From: Adiantum capillus-veneris
Lineage: Eukaryota > Streptophyta > Polypodiopsida > Polypodiales > Pteridaceae
Length of the DNA stretch: 64,000 nt
Direction: 5' to 3'
NCBI GenBank assembly: GCA_014529385.2
Contig: CM043958.1
Coordinates: 157,454,793 to 157,518,792, forward strand
Positions 30,777-41,636 of the stretch are shown one piece after another (position 1 is the stretch's first letter; each line of letters starts with the position of its first letter). Below the pieces are notes generated by a model, which ran no database searches, was not told the DNA's origin, and saw only the letters and a program-made list of their open reading frames with translations. A program made the position numbers and the translations under genes.

Positions 30777-31654
30777 AGACATCCTACGCGTAGGATGTCT
30801 TTTTCATCAGAATTGGGTGATACTTGACATGCTGGTAGTCCTTGGCCTATGGAACATGGCTATATGCTTTGATATGGATTTGGGTATCAAACAATGGATT
30901 TTTTGGGCTGATTCAGGCTTTAGGTCACAATTGGGTAGAAAGTCCATAACAGGTAGCAAGTGATGTCCAAATGGGTTGAAAATTGATATAAGGGCTCATT
31001 GCACCATGGTATTAGCTTCCATGATGTCACTCTTTGCACAGAAGGTCTAAATTATGCTGGAGACATCCTAGTCGTAGGATGTCTATTTCATCAAAATGGC
31101 ATGGGATTTGTTTTGTGGGTAGTCCTTGGCCTATGGAACATGGCTATGCTCTTGGATTTGGATTTGGACAAGGATTGATGCTTGTAAGAGCCTGTGTAGT
31201 GTTTTTGGGCTCAAAAAGTGTATCTTGAAGGTGTTGGGGGTCAAAAATGATTAGAATGGCTTCAAAATTGGTATATGAGCTCGTGATGATAATGTGATTG
31301 GATCTGGAATGGACAAACATCCTCTGTAGGCCAAAAATGTCAAATAGACATCCTACGCGTAGGACGTCTACTTCATCAATTTTTGCTTCTGACCACATAG
31401 ATTGGTTGGTTATGTGCTTGTGAATGTGTTGTGCAAGTTTCATGTGATTTGGACAAGATTTGGTAGGTCTATGGCCCATTATTGCCTCTATGCCCTAACT
31501 TTGCATTTTTTCATGCATATGAGGTCAATTTTGGTCCAAATGTGATGAAACTTGGTGGATAGCATGTAAAGGTCATTCAGAAAATGTGTGTGATGAAAAA
31601 TGTTGGGATCTGTGCCCAGAAATTCCCTTGAGACATCCTACGCGTAGGATGTCT
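30777..31654. repeat. Tandem array with a 24-bp palindrome every ~285 bp
   Basis: Copies start at 30777, 31061, 31346 and 31631 (spacings 284, 285, 285). The half-site is AGACATCCTACG followed by its reverse complement. The copies at 30777 and 31631 are perfect, 31346 has one change, and 31061 differs at the centre. Sequence between the first two copies is related (TTTCATCA, then GTAGTCCTTGGCCTATGG, in both units), so this is a diverged tandem repeat whose palindrome is kept better than its spacer. Confidence 0.9.
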
Positions 31655-33197
31655 TCTGATGATTTTTTTTATGGAAGGTGCCACTAGTGCCTGCCCTTGG
31701 TCCCCCTGAGTCCCTTTTAAGCCTAATTCAACAAAAAAGTCAAATGGATAGAAAGTAACTCCCTGTGTGGACTTCAGAGCCTCCGAGCCGTTTTCTGACT
31801 TTTGGAGTGCTTTTTGGCAATGAAATTTCTTGATGTTGGTCTCCATAGATTCCCGATCCCTTGGGGATCCTTGCCGTATGGTTTTTGTCGACTTTGGCTT
31901 CACCGGAGCTTCATTTGGCAATTTGTCGCTCTAGAAGTACTCATGGTTGTGTTTACATATCTTCGATGATTTGTGGTGGTCTACCACCATAGGACTTGGT
32001 TGTCGATGGTCTAGGAAAGCCGCTCGTGAAGTTTGGTGGCAAACGGGCATGCGGTTTGGCCGCGAGAGCTATTTGACGCTTTGTGTGTCTGATGTCGTTT
32101 CTGAATTTTAGTGCCACTTCGGGTCACTTTCTAGTCATGTGTGCCACATAGTCTTGTCGAGCATGTCGAGATGCTCCTACCCATGAATTTTGGTAGCATT
32201 TGGGCGCCTTTTCGCCGATTTCCCATTTGGTGGCCTCTTGCAGGATTCTAGGAATTAGGGTTTTTCCCGATGGTTTTCTACTGCCTTTGGACATCCAAGA
32301 CTGGTCTCCTATGCTAGGGTAAGCTACCGATGAAGTTTTGTTGCTTTTGGGTTATCCATTAGGTCGCCGCCTCTACTTGTAGGTCTCTACTGCCCGCTTT
32401 GTGTGTGAACCCTACGCTAGTTTTCGCGACAAAACGATAAACATGCGCGAAAAGCTCAAGGTGGTGATCCTACCTCTCATGTTTGAAGCCCGTCGGGTAG
32501 TCCTGCGCGTCGTAGAAGCTGCTGGAAGGTCCGTTCGCTCTAAGTGGCAGAAGCTCTCTCCAAAAGGTCAATAGTGAAAATGAGCTCAAAATGAGGTGAA
32601 AATTTCTTATAATGGGGGTCCCTGAACCACTTTTCATGAAATTTGACATGTGCTCCCAACTTCTTGCGAGATGTGGTTTAGGCTCAAGAATATTTTGATT
32701 TGGACTCCATTTGCTCTGTTTACCAGAAATTTGGCATTTTGGTCAAAATTTGGCCACAACACGCTTTCTGCTCCAGTTTCATAATTGCACCCCCACTGTA
32801 CCATAGGTTTTCCTATTGTCACTGATCATCCCCAAATTTTTTGTTTTTCATTATGACCGTTTTTCACCTGCTTTTTGTATTTTTGAAGTTTTTCTACTGA
32901 AAATTAGCAAAACTAAAAGAAAAATAGAAAATCCAACCCAAAAAATCCCCAAAAATCATAATAAATCACAAACATCACCGCAAAATATTACATATACTCA
33001 CATGTAATTTTTATGGCCGAATTCCTTCGTTTTACCAACATTTTACCCGAAAACTGGCTATTTCTACTTATATACACACACCTAGGGGCTTGATTTGGTG
33101 TTTGGTCCCCTATACCTATAGATACATGCTGTATAAGGGCATATGTACTTGGGTTAGTCCAGAAAAATTCACAATCAAACAACAACCCTTAAAATAG
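31655..33197. other. Non-coding spacer between D integrase and the palindrome array
   Basis: About 1.5 kb without a credible gene. Only short frames occur. The left half is moderately GC-rich and the right half AT-rich. No LTR, primer site or purine tract was recognised. A joint between two elements could lie here. Confidence 0.5.
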
Positions 33198-33425
33198 TCA
33201 AAAATCATGCCCTTTTTTGCTCTTTCTGCTATTGGTTCTGCATTTGAGAATGCCTCCCCCCCTCCTAGCCGCAGTCCTCCCTCGCTTTTTAAGTTTCTTG
33301 GCATGTTGCTTCAAAGTATAAACAAGTAAATAATCACTGGTTTTGAACTCTTTAGTGCGCACATGCTTGTCAAAAAACTCTTTTTGTCTTCTCTTTTTAG
33401 CATAGATTGAAGCTACAGCTCTCAA
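33198..33425 (-). pseudogene. Element D integrase C-terminal tail fragment
   Basis: The minus-strand frame (YAKKRRQKEFFDKHVRTKEFKTSDYLLVY) is typical of the segment after the Ty3 integrase core, where a basic stretch leads to the D-x-V-L-V strand. It is separated by a frame break from the main integrase frame that ends at 33527. No chromodomain follows. Confidence 0.75.
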
Positions 33426-33526
33426 GCAGAGTTCATCTAGCTATTCAAGATCATCTATTCTTGAAGAGAGCTCATGCCCTGTCCATTCTAAGCGTTTCGC
33501 TACTCATAGAGTTGGAATTAAAAACT

Positions 33527-34789
33527 CTATGGGTAGTATAGCTTTCGGCCAAACACCATGTTGTACAGTGTTGTTCCTATCGATGTTTTGTAAGCTACCC
33601 TGTATGCCCATAGGATTGAGTGTAGCTGTTGATCCCAATCTGTTCTTGACTCTGACACAATTTTAGTGAGAACCGTGCATAGTGTTTTATTTGTGGCCTC
33701 AGCTTGTCCATTTGCCTGTGGATGGTATGGAGCAGATTTCCTATGTATGACCATGAATTCCTCTAGCAGATATTCAATGACTTCATTAAGAAAATGCGTC
33801 CCACGATCACTGAAAATTTCTATTGTTAAACCGTATCGTACAAAAACATTCTCATACAAAAATAGTGCAGTGGTTCGTGCATCTGCTTTTTGCTTTGCCT
33901 TGGCTTCCGCCCATTTTGTGAGATAGTTCGTAGCCACAATGATATATTGGGTATGGGTGCGATATGCAGGGGGTGAGATAGGTCCCACAAAATCAATGCC
34001 CCATTTTGCAAATGCTCTTGCTCCCATCATTGGACGTAATGGCATCTCATCTCTCTTTATCGGCACCTTGGTGTGCTGACATGCGTCACAACGCTTTACA
34101 AACTCTTCAGCATCCATATGCAATGTAGGCCACCATATTCCTGCGGTTAAGACAATTTTTGCCGTCTTATCGCCCGAAAAATGGCCTCCACTTATTCCGC
34201 TATGTGCATGTTCTAGAATCAGCAGGTATTCACTTTCACTTGCACAGATTCTAAGTTGATTGTCCTTTCCTCGCTTATAGAGTTGGTTCCCAATTAACTG
34301 AAAGTCGCGAGCTTCCAGCTCTATAGCTTTTTTCCGTGCTCTTGTTATGTTCTCAGGAAACGTCCTGGTGGTTAAGAAATCAATGATATATTGACTCCAT
34401 GCAGGTGCAATGTTTACCTGAAATAATGTTGCGTGATCCATTGGTCGTTTGGCACTACATATAGTACAATTGGTAACATAAGAATGGGTGTCCGCATACA
34501 TAGTTGGCCAATAAACCCCTAACTGTTTCAGTCTTTGGTGTGTTTTCACTGTTGAACAATGAAATGCACAATCTTGGACATGGGCTTCTTCAAGATAGCA
34601 CTCGAATTCTTCCGGATTTACACATAATCGTAGGGTTTGGTCCGATCCTAGATGATACAGCCATCCTGCTATCAACTGGAACTTTTTTGTTTGTCGAATT
34701 GTTTGTTGTTTGGATCTGTATTCCGTATTATCAAACCTACTTCCAAAGGAAATAATGCTAACAATTTCCTGAGACCATTTGGGTATCAT
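33527..34789 (-). pseudogene. Element D integrase with two tandem HHCC zinc domains
   Basis: A 420-residue open frame. It has two zinc-binding domains with identical spacing (H-x6-H-x30-C-x2-C): H70, H77, C108, C111 and H196, H203, C234, C237. Landmarks WSQ (5, 131) and FQLI (37, 163) repeat at exactly 126 residues. The catalytic core is complete: D266 (GIDFVGP), D328 (FSDRGTHF) and E364 (GQAEATN), 35 residues between the last two. It would insert element cDNA into the genome. This frame itself is intact, but the element is broken elsewhere and this frame ends before its C-terminal tail. The ATG at 34789 is probably not a true start; in life this is part of Pol. Confidence 0.9.
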
Positions 34790-34827
34790 TTCAATATTGA
34801 AAAGATAAGCATCTGGTATGTCATCAT

Positions 34828-35358
34828 CTACCCTTCACGAGCTTCCCCGTTGTGTATCCTTGAAAGATGATCCGCTCGTAGATGGGTTTTACCCTTTTTG
34901 ACCACCACTGTGAAATCAAACTCTAGCAATATAATAAACCAACGTACAATTCTCCCTGTATTGCATGGTTTATTTACCAGATACAAAAGAGCTTGATGGT
35001 CTATGAAGAACACAAATTTGTTTGCGAGCAAATAATGCCGAAATTTCTTTATAGCATAAATCATTCCTAACCCTTCTCGTTCGGTGGTTGTGTAGTTCTT
35101 TTCCGTACTGTTTAACTGTCGGCTTGCATAACAAACTGGAAAATCCATTGTTCCGTCTCCAAGTTGAGCCAGAATACTTCTGATTGCATATGCAGAAGCA
35201 TCAATGTGAACATGGAATATCTTTTCCCAATCTGGTGCTTTAAGCACAGGTGCTGATATAAGGTTTTCCTTCAGCTTTTGGAATGAAGTTTCACACTCCT
35301 CGGTCCAATCGAAATTGACTAGCAAACGATACAGAGGTTGTGCAATGACTGCATACAT
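34828..35358 (-). pseudogene. Element D RNase H
   Basis: A 176-residue open frame with FHVHIDASAYAI (first Asp), TTTEREGLGMIYAIKKFRHYL (Glu), VFFIDHQALLYLV (Asp) and the C-terminal ADHLSR. It follows RT in order and appears catalytically complete. Only its surroundings are broken. Confidence 0.9.
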
Positions 35359-35382
35359 GTATATGAATCTTCGATAATATCC

Positions 35383-35626
35383 TCAGTGTTCCATGAAGGA
35401 TTGCACTTGTTTAGCATTAGTAGGCCTGGGTAGGTCTACTATGACTTTGACTTTGTCTAGGTCAATGGTTATGCCATTTCTTGAGATAATGTGTCCTAAG
35501 ATGCGGCCTTGCTTAACCATAAAGATACACTTTTCCGGATTAAGGAAGATTCGATATGTCCTGCATTTTTCAAAGACCTTTTGCAAATGGTCAATATGTT
35601 CCTCTCATAGAAGGGAGTGTACACAA
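35383..35626 (-). pseudogene. Element D reverse transcriptase, second half
   Basis: Minus-strand frame with HLQKVFEKCR, ILGHIISRNGITID and QVQSFMEH, the part that follows the YxDD motif. It includes one stop near the copia junction. It was separated from the first half (40855-41636) by insertion of element H. Confidence 0.9.
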
Positions 35627-35631
35627 AGATC
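35627..35631. repeat. Target site duplication of copia element H (left copy)
   Basis: AGATC here and at 40855-40859, perfect. Confidence 0.95.
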
Positions 35632-35952
35632 TGTTGAGATGTCGAGCTCTACATCTTGAGCTGGCATCCACTACGGGTCTTGGCTGCTTACGACATTTAC
35701 TCACTGGCGCGTTAGGTGACCGACACGGAGGATCTCTGCCAGTGATTCTACAGCTGGACTACACTTATAATGCCAGCCTAGTACGCTTCTAGCGAGTTCA
35801 CACTTAGTGACCGCATCTACATATGTGCTATTTTTCAGTTTTAGCACTTAGTCATTTTGTACTCTCTTTTCTGTACGAAGAAGAAGAAGCTTTCCATCTC
35901 TGTGTGCTTTGTGCTTGTCTTGTGTAGCTCTCTTGCATCCTCATTCTTTACA
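35632..35952 (+). repeat. Copia H 5' LTR (321 bp)
   Basis: Starts TGTTGAGATGTCGAG and ends TCATTCTTTACA. A weak TATA-like ACTTATAATG lies near 35763-35772. Confidence 0.95.
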
Positions 35953-35968
35953 TGGTATTAGAGCCTGG
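35953..35968 (+). other. Copia H primer binding site
   Basis: TGGTATTAGAGCCTGG adjoins the LTR. It is one base off the canonical TGGTATCAGAGC in its first 12 bases. Confidence 0.85.
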
Positions 35969-36215
35969 TGCAGGCAAGAGAGGCTAAGAGAGCAAGAGCA
36001 TCACAATCCCTTTGTTCGCAATCCACGACCAGAGTGCAGTACACAGGTCTCCAAAGTGCAGTACACAGAGATTTATTGTACAAGTACAGTGGTTGTATGT
36101 ACGCTTGATTGTGGACACTCGTGGAGTGTAGAAAGCATTACAGGTACCACGATAGCAGGTTCAACAGATTTGCAGGTTTTTGTAGATTGCAGCTATTTTG
36201 TCTTAGTGCTTCAAG
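35969..36215 (+). other. Copia H leader
   Basis: About 250 bp between the primer site and the Gag ATG. It contains two close copies of GTGCAGTACACAG near 36032 and 36056. Otherwise unremarkable. Confidence 0.5.
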
Positions 36216-38935
36216 ATGTTTGACGGTTTCAGTCAAATTGTCACTGAGAAGCTTGAGAAAAATAACTACCCTTCATGGATGTTTAGAATAACAAATTTCC
36301 TAAAAGGAAAAGGTTATTGGGACTATGTAGAAGGAGACAATGAAAAGGAACCAGAGATTCTCGAGGCAAATGCTACAGCAGAACAAAGGAAAGCTTTGAG
36401 GGACTGGCAACAAGGCCAGAGCAAAGTGATGTATTGGCTTTCTATGAGCATCACAAATGGCATGATGGGCTATCTACAGGATGTTGAAACCCCCCCATTG
36501 CATGGAAAAACTTAGGCAAAGTGTTCAAGGTGAACACCAAGGCCAGGAAGCTTCAACTAAAGTCGGAGCTAAATCAGGTTAAGAGGAACAACCTCTCTAT
36601 CAATGATTATGCTTTGAAGATCAAGAGTATCATCGAGGCTCTTGGATCTATTAAAGTCTCAGTGGAAGACGATGACATTGTTCGTGCATGCTTGGATGGT
36701 TTAGGAGATGAGTATGTAAATTTCAGGTCTTCCATGAATACAAGAGACGACATCCCCGTGTTCCAAGATTTGATTTCTATGCTTATTCTTGAGGAGAATA
36801 ACCTTGACACATCTTCTTCTCATGGCAGAAATAATTTTGAACAGGCCTTCTATTCTAACTCCAACAAAGGTAGAGGTAGAGGTCGTGGTCGAGGCCCAAG
36901 GGGTTGCAAGGGCCAATTTCAAGAAGGTCAATCAAATCAAAACAATACAGGTGGCAGGGGAAACCAGTTTCAAGGCAGGGGGAGTCAAAGAGGTCGTGGT
37001 GCAGGATCAAGCACGCAGCAACATACTGCAGATAGCAGAGAATGTTGGACTTGTGGTGAAAGAGGTCACATGTCACATGGCTGTCCAAAGGGAAAAGAAA
37101 GTGGAAAGAGAGAACAGGGCAACTATGCATCTACTAGCAGAGATGCAGATGACAGCAAAAACGAGCGCATGTTTGTTATGCAGCATGTAATGAATACAAT
37201 GACTGTAGAGAATTCCACCCAAGATGATGTTTGGTATGTGGATTCAAGTGCCTCTAATCACATGACGTCTCGTGGAGAGTGGTTTAGAGATATGCGCAAA
37301 CCAGATGTGTTAGGATATGTGCAGACAGGAGATGACACAACTCACCCCATTGCTCATGTAGGGGACATACCTCTAAATACGAAGAGTAGGAAATCAAAGT
37401 ACTTAACATATGTACTTCATGTCCCAAAATTTACAAAGAATCTTGTTTCTGTTGGACAAATGGTTGAGCAAGGTATGCAGGTTCGCTTCAATCCAAATGG
37501 CTGTTCTGTAGAAGATTTCCAGAATGGCTGTAAGCTGATCACAGAGGGCAAATGTGTGGGCAGAATGTTTACGCTGAATGTAGACATGCCTGAGGTAAAA
37601 GCTGCATTATTTGCACAGGGCACAGGTGTTGTGGCTGATGTTGACATTTTGCAGAAATGCATTGGCCATGTCAATGAGCACAAATTGCGCAACATGCAAT
37701 CAAAACAGATTGTAAAAGGTTTGCCCAAATTCAAGGTGGATGGTATGCATAAAGTGTGTGTAGCATGCCAGTTTGGAAAACAATCAAAGGGCTCATTTCC
37801 ACATGAGCGCAATGTATGTAAAAATCCACTTGAGGTGGTGCACACAAATGTTTGGGGTCCACCCGATACTGCAAGTATACATGGTTGCAGGTATTATGTC
37901 TCTTTCATCGATGACCAAAGAAGGAAAGTATGGGTCTACTTTGTGCGTAACAAAAGTGAAGTGTTTGGTCACTTTCAGGACTTCAAAGTCATGATTGAGA
38001 AGGAGACAGATATGCAAATCAAGACATTGAGGTCAGATGGAGGGGGAGAGTACTTCTCCAATGATTTTTCAGATTTTCTGCGAATGCATGGTATACGCAG
38101 GCAGTTTACATGCAGATATACTCCACAGCAGAATGGGGTCGCAAAAAGGAAAAACAAGCACATTGCAGAGGTTGTACGTGCATTGATGAATGAGAAGAAC
38201 ATGTCTCATCATTTATGGGCCGAAGCTGTAAATACAGCTGTGTACATTATGAATAGGACACCTACAGCTACGGTGCATGATGTAACGCATGAGGAAAAGT
38301 TTACAGGTACAAAGCCTAATTTGGCACACTTGAAAGTGTTTGGCTGCATAGCTTACGTGCATGTACCAGATGAGTTGCGTAGGAAATTGGATCCTAAAAC
38401 AGAGAAATGTATTCTTGTGGGATATTCCCTTGAGCAAAAGGGATATAGGTGCTACAATCCTACTACACGAGAATTACGAGTGAGCAGAGATGTAGTCTTT
38501 GATGAGATGAGCAGCTGGTACAGTAATGTACATGGCACTATTGGGGCTGATGTAAAAGATGATGTGGTTGTACAAAATGTGAGGCCACAGTCACAGGTTT
38601 TGAGTGGACCACAAGAGTCCTCTTCTAGTGGCTCTGTTGAGAAGCCATGGAATGGTAGACTACGTACGCAGGTTACTCCACCCACAGGTACAGGGAATGT
38701 ATCACGAAAAGGAAAGGAAAAAATAGATGAACCTCCCTTTATGGCTGATGCATCATCAGGGTTTTCACATGTAGACATGGATTCAGATGGTTCTGAACAA
38801 AGTCTTGATGAGGAATTTGGAATTCCGGCTGTTAGGACACCTGGCGTAAGGAAGTACAAGAAGATGCTAGAGGGCAAAGAAGTGACCCAGGACCGCGCAG
38901 ATCTGACAGAGTCAGAAATCCAGTTCAGAAATTGA
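36216..38935 (+). pseudogene. Copia H gag, protease and integrase, with frameshift and lost catalytic residues
   Basis: Gag opens at ATG 36216 (FSQIVTEKLEKNNYPSWMFR) and breaks in a run of seven Cs at 36490-36496; the rest is in another frame (from 36521). That frame has a Gly/Arg-rich stretch, zinc knuckle CWTCGERGHMSHGC (37043 on), protease VDSSASNHMTS (DSS where DSG is usual), an integrase zinc region (VCVACQFGKQ) and the integrase core. The first catalytic position is N (VHTNVWGP, codon 37847), the second is D (SDGGGEY, 38036) and the third is K (NGVAKRKN, 38144), exactly 35 residues after D. Two of three metal-binding residues are gone, so this integrase should be inactive. The frame ends in TGA at 38933-38935. 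Confidence 0.93.
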
Positions 38936-40535
38936 CTTATGACGGGTATCTAGCGCATCACCAAGACTACATGGCTAAGGTGATACAGGATGTGGAGCCC
39001 ACATGTTTTGAGGATGCAGTTGGAAATGTGCATTGGGATGATGCAATGAATGAAGAGATGGCTACATTGGAAGCAAATGACACATGGGAGTTGGTGCCAT
39101 TGCCAAGTGGCAAGAAAGCTATTGGTTGTAAATGGGTGTATAAAACCAAGCATAAGGCTGATGGTAACATTGAGCGTCACAAGGCAAGGCTGGTCGCAAA
39201 GAGTTATGCACAGACGTATGGCATAGACTATGAGGAGACCTTTGCTCTAGTGGCAAAGATGACGACTGTGAGAGTTGTCATAGCAGTGGCTGCATCTAGA
39301 GGATGGATTATGCATCAAATGGATGTAAAGAATGCCTTCTTGAATGGTGAGTTGCAAGAGGAAGTGTATATGGATTAGCCACCTGGTTATGTCGATCCAG
39401 GTTACCCAGATTATGTATGCAGACTTCTCAAAGCTTTGTATGGTTTGAAGCAGGGCTCTAGAGCATGGTATGACAGGATTTCCAAGTATCTTGTCAGTAT
39501 TGGTTTTAGGAGATCTCATGCTGATCATTCACTCTATGTACGTGAGAGTGATGTGGGGATTGTGGTCATTACCATATATGTAGATGACCTTATTATTGTG
39601 GTGACAATGCTATGGAGATTGACCATGTGAAGGGTCTTCTCAAAAAGGAGTTTGAAATGAAAGATTTGGGCGAGTTGCGCTACTTTCTTGGCATTGAGGT
39701 GATCAGGACTCCAGAGGGTGTATGGTTGTCACAGAGACAGTATGCTTTGGACATGTTGTCAAAGTATGGTATGGTTGATTGTAAGCCAATTTCTATTCCC
39801 TTGGATGTGAATGCAAAGCTGAGTGCAGTGAAGGGTGATGTTGCTGAGGATGTCAATATGTACAGGAAGATTGTGGGTAGTCTAATCTACTTGACTATCA
39901 CGAGGCCAGACCTGAGCTACACAGTAGGCTTGGAGAGTCAATTCATGCAGATTATGAGGAAGCCACATTTGGATGGAGTACGACGCACACTTCAGTATGT
40001 GCAAGGGACTCTTGACTACACATTGTTCTATGCAGCAGATGCACCATTAGCATTGTATGGGTATACATATGCAGATTGGGCAGGTAACATTGTTGATAGG
40101 AGATCTACCGTGTGGCTTCATGTTCTCTTTTGGGAATGCTGCTGTTACTTGGAGCAGCAAAAACCAGCCTACTGTTTCTTTATCGAGCACAGAGGCCGAG
40201 TACAGAGGTGCAGCAGTTGCATCGTGCGAGGTAGCTTGGCTACGCACATTACTTGAGGACTTGGGAGTGCAGGTGGACCAGCAGATTGTCATCCATTGTG
40301 ACAACCTCAGCAGCATGTAGTTGGCTAGGAACCCAGTGTTCCATGCCAGGACCAAGCACATAGAGGTCCATTACCACTACGTTCGAGAGCGAGTGTTGGC
40401 GGGTGACATCGACTTGGTCTACGTCAGCACAGAGGAGCAGATAGTGGATATCTTTACCAAGGCCCTTGGAGCTGAGAAGCTTCGACGTTTTCGGACTATG
40501 CTTGGACTCCGCGACATGCAGAGCTTGAGGGGGAG
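38936..40535 (+). pseudogene. Copia H reverse transcriptase and RNase H, broken; purine tract at end
   Basis: RT begins [10 protein letters not shown] and continues [26 protein letters not shown] and YGLKQGSRAWYDRI, with catalytic YVDDL at about 39577-39591. A stop interrupts at 39376-39378 and a frameshift follows YVDD near 39600. RNase H has ADWAG in one frame and SSTEAEYRGAA in another, with another frameshift near 40090-40110 and a stop at 40318. The C-terminal DIFTKAL is present. The purine tract GAGGGGGAG lies at 40527-40535, next to the 3' LTR. Confidence 0.92.
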
Positions 40536-40854
40536 TGTTGAGATGTCGAGCTCTACATCTTGAGCTGGCATCGACTATGGGTCTTGGCCGCTTACGACAT
40601 TTACTCACTCGCGCATTAGGTGACCGACACGGAGGATCTCTGCTAGTGATTCTAAAGCTGGACTACACTTATAGTGCCAGCCTAGTACGCTTCTAGCGAG
40701 TTCACACTTAGTGACCGCATGTACATATGTGCTATTTTTCAGTTTTAGCACTTAGTCATTTTGTACTCTTTTCTGTACGAAGAAGAAGAAGCTTTCCATC
40801 TCTGTGTGCTTTGTGCTTGTCTTGTGTAGCTCTCTTGCATCCTCTTTCTTTACA
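40536..40854 (+). repeat. Copia H 3' LTR (319 bp)
   Basis: Counterpart of 35632-35952, with about 11 substitutions and one 2-bp gap. Ends CTTTCTTTACA. Confidence 0.95.
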
Positions 40855-40859
40855 AGATC
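40855..40859. repeat. Target site duplication of copia H (right copy)
   Basis: AGATC, identical to 35627-35631. On the minus strand it overlaps the last Asp codon of YMDD in element D. Confidence 0.95.
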
Positions 40860-41636
40860 ATCCATGTATATTTCTAAGAATATTCTCAGGTATTCTTTGA
40901 ATGCGTGCGTCATTAACCTTTGGAAGGTAGCTGGGACATTAGTTAAGCCAAACAACATAACTCGATACGCATAAATTCCTTTTGTGGCAAACGCTGTTTT
41001 GTGTTGATCCTCCCTTGCAATTTCCAGTTGGTTGTATCTTGAAAATCCGTCCCGAAAGGAATAAGCCCGTTTTCCAACCACCCGCTCAAGTACATGTTCT
41101 GTGATTGGCAAGGGATAATTATCCCTTATGGTGGCTGCATTTACCTTTTTGAGGTTTACACACACTCGTAGTTTTCCGTTCTTTTTGGGAACTACCACAA
41201 TGGGTGACACCCAATCTGTATATTCAATTTCATAGATGAATTCAGCTTCCATCAGCTTGTCAATCTCCTCTTTGATTCGTTTAGCAAATGTATCATTATA
41301 TGTATAAGGACGTTGTTTGCTAGGTTTTGCATCCGATTTCAAAGGAATTGTATGTTGGCATATCGATGGATCAACTCCTTTGAGGTCTTTATAGGACCAT
41401 GCAAACACATCTTTATATTTCTTGAGAAGTTGTGTTAGCCGTTCTTCTTCTTCAGGCTCTAAATCGTTTGCTATATAGACCGGCTGAGGCTTTTCACCAG
41501 GTTCCACGAGGTCTATCCTTTTTGCATTTTCAGGCCCATCGTAAGATTCTTGGTTGGTTCTTTCTCTGACTGGTGGTGTCATGATGATTTTTCTGTCTTG
41601 GATGGTAAATTTCCGATAATGTGATGGTACACTCAT
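40855..41636 (-). pseudogene. Element D reverse transcriptase, first half
   Basis: Minus-strand frame from the linker (KYKDVFAWSYKDLKGVDPSI) into RT: TDWVSPIVVVPKKNGKLRVC, YSFRDGFSRYNQL, MLFGLTNVPATFQ and FLEIYMDDL. The catalytic YMDD is intact and the copia insertion lies directly after it. The R in FRDGFSR replaces the usual small residues, and FRDG replaces FLDG/FMDG, suggesting drift. Confidence 0.92.

Larger units (their letters stand above)
35632..40854 (+). mobile_element. Element H: Ty1/copia LTR retrotransposon (5223 bp), inactive
   Basis: Complete structure with TGTTGAGATG...TTTACA LTRs of 321 and 319 bp, a tRNA-Met-like primer site, gag-protease-integrase-RT-RNase H order (copia order), a purine tract and perfect AGATC duplications. 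The LTRs differ at about 11 positions (about 3.5%), so it is older than B. It sits in element D just after the codons for RT YMDD, on the opposite strand. Confidence 0.95.

Noticed and set aside
30777-31654. CRISPR-like array because of regular spacing
   Set aside because: The repeats are palindromic, the 260-bp spacers are too long and related to each other, and the context is a plant retrotransposon.
36841-37010. Gly/Arg-rich (RGRGRG) segment as a host RNA-binding protein
   Set aside because: It lies in frame between the copia Gag core and its zinc knuckle and is a common Gag feature.
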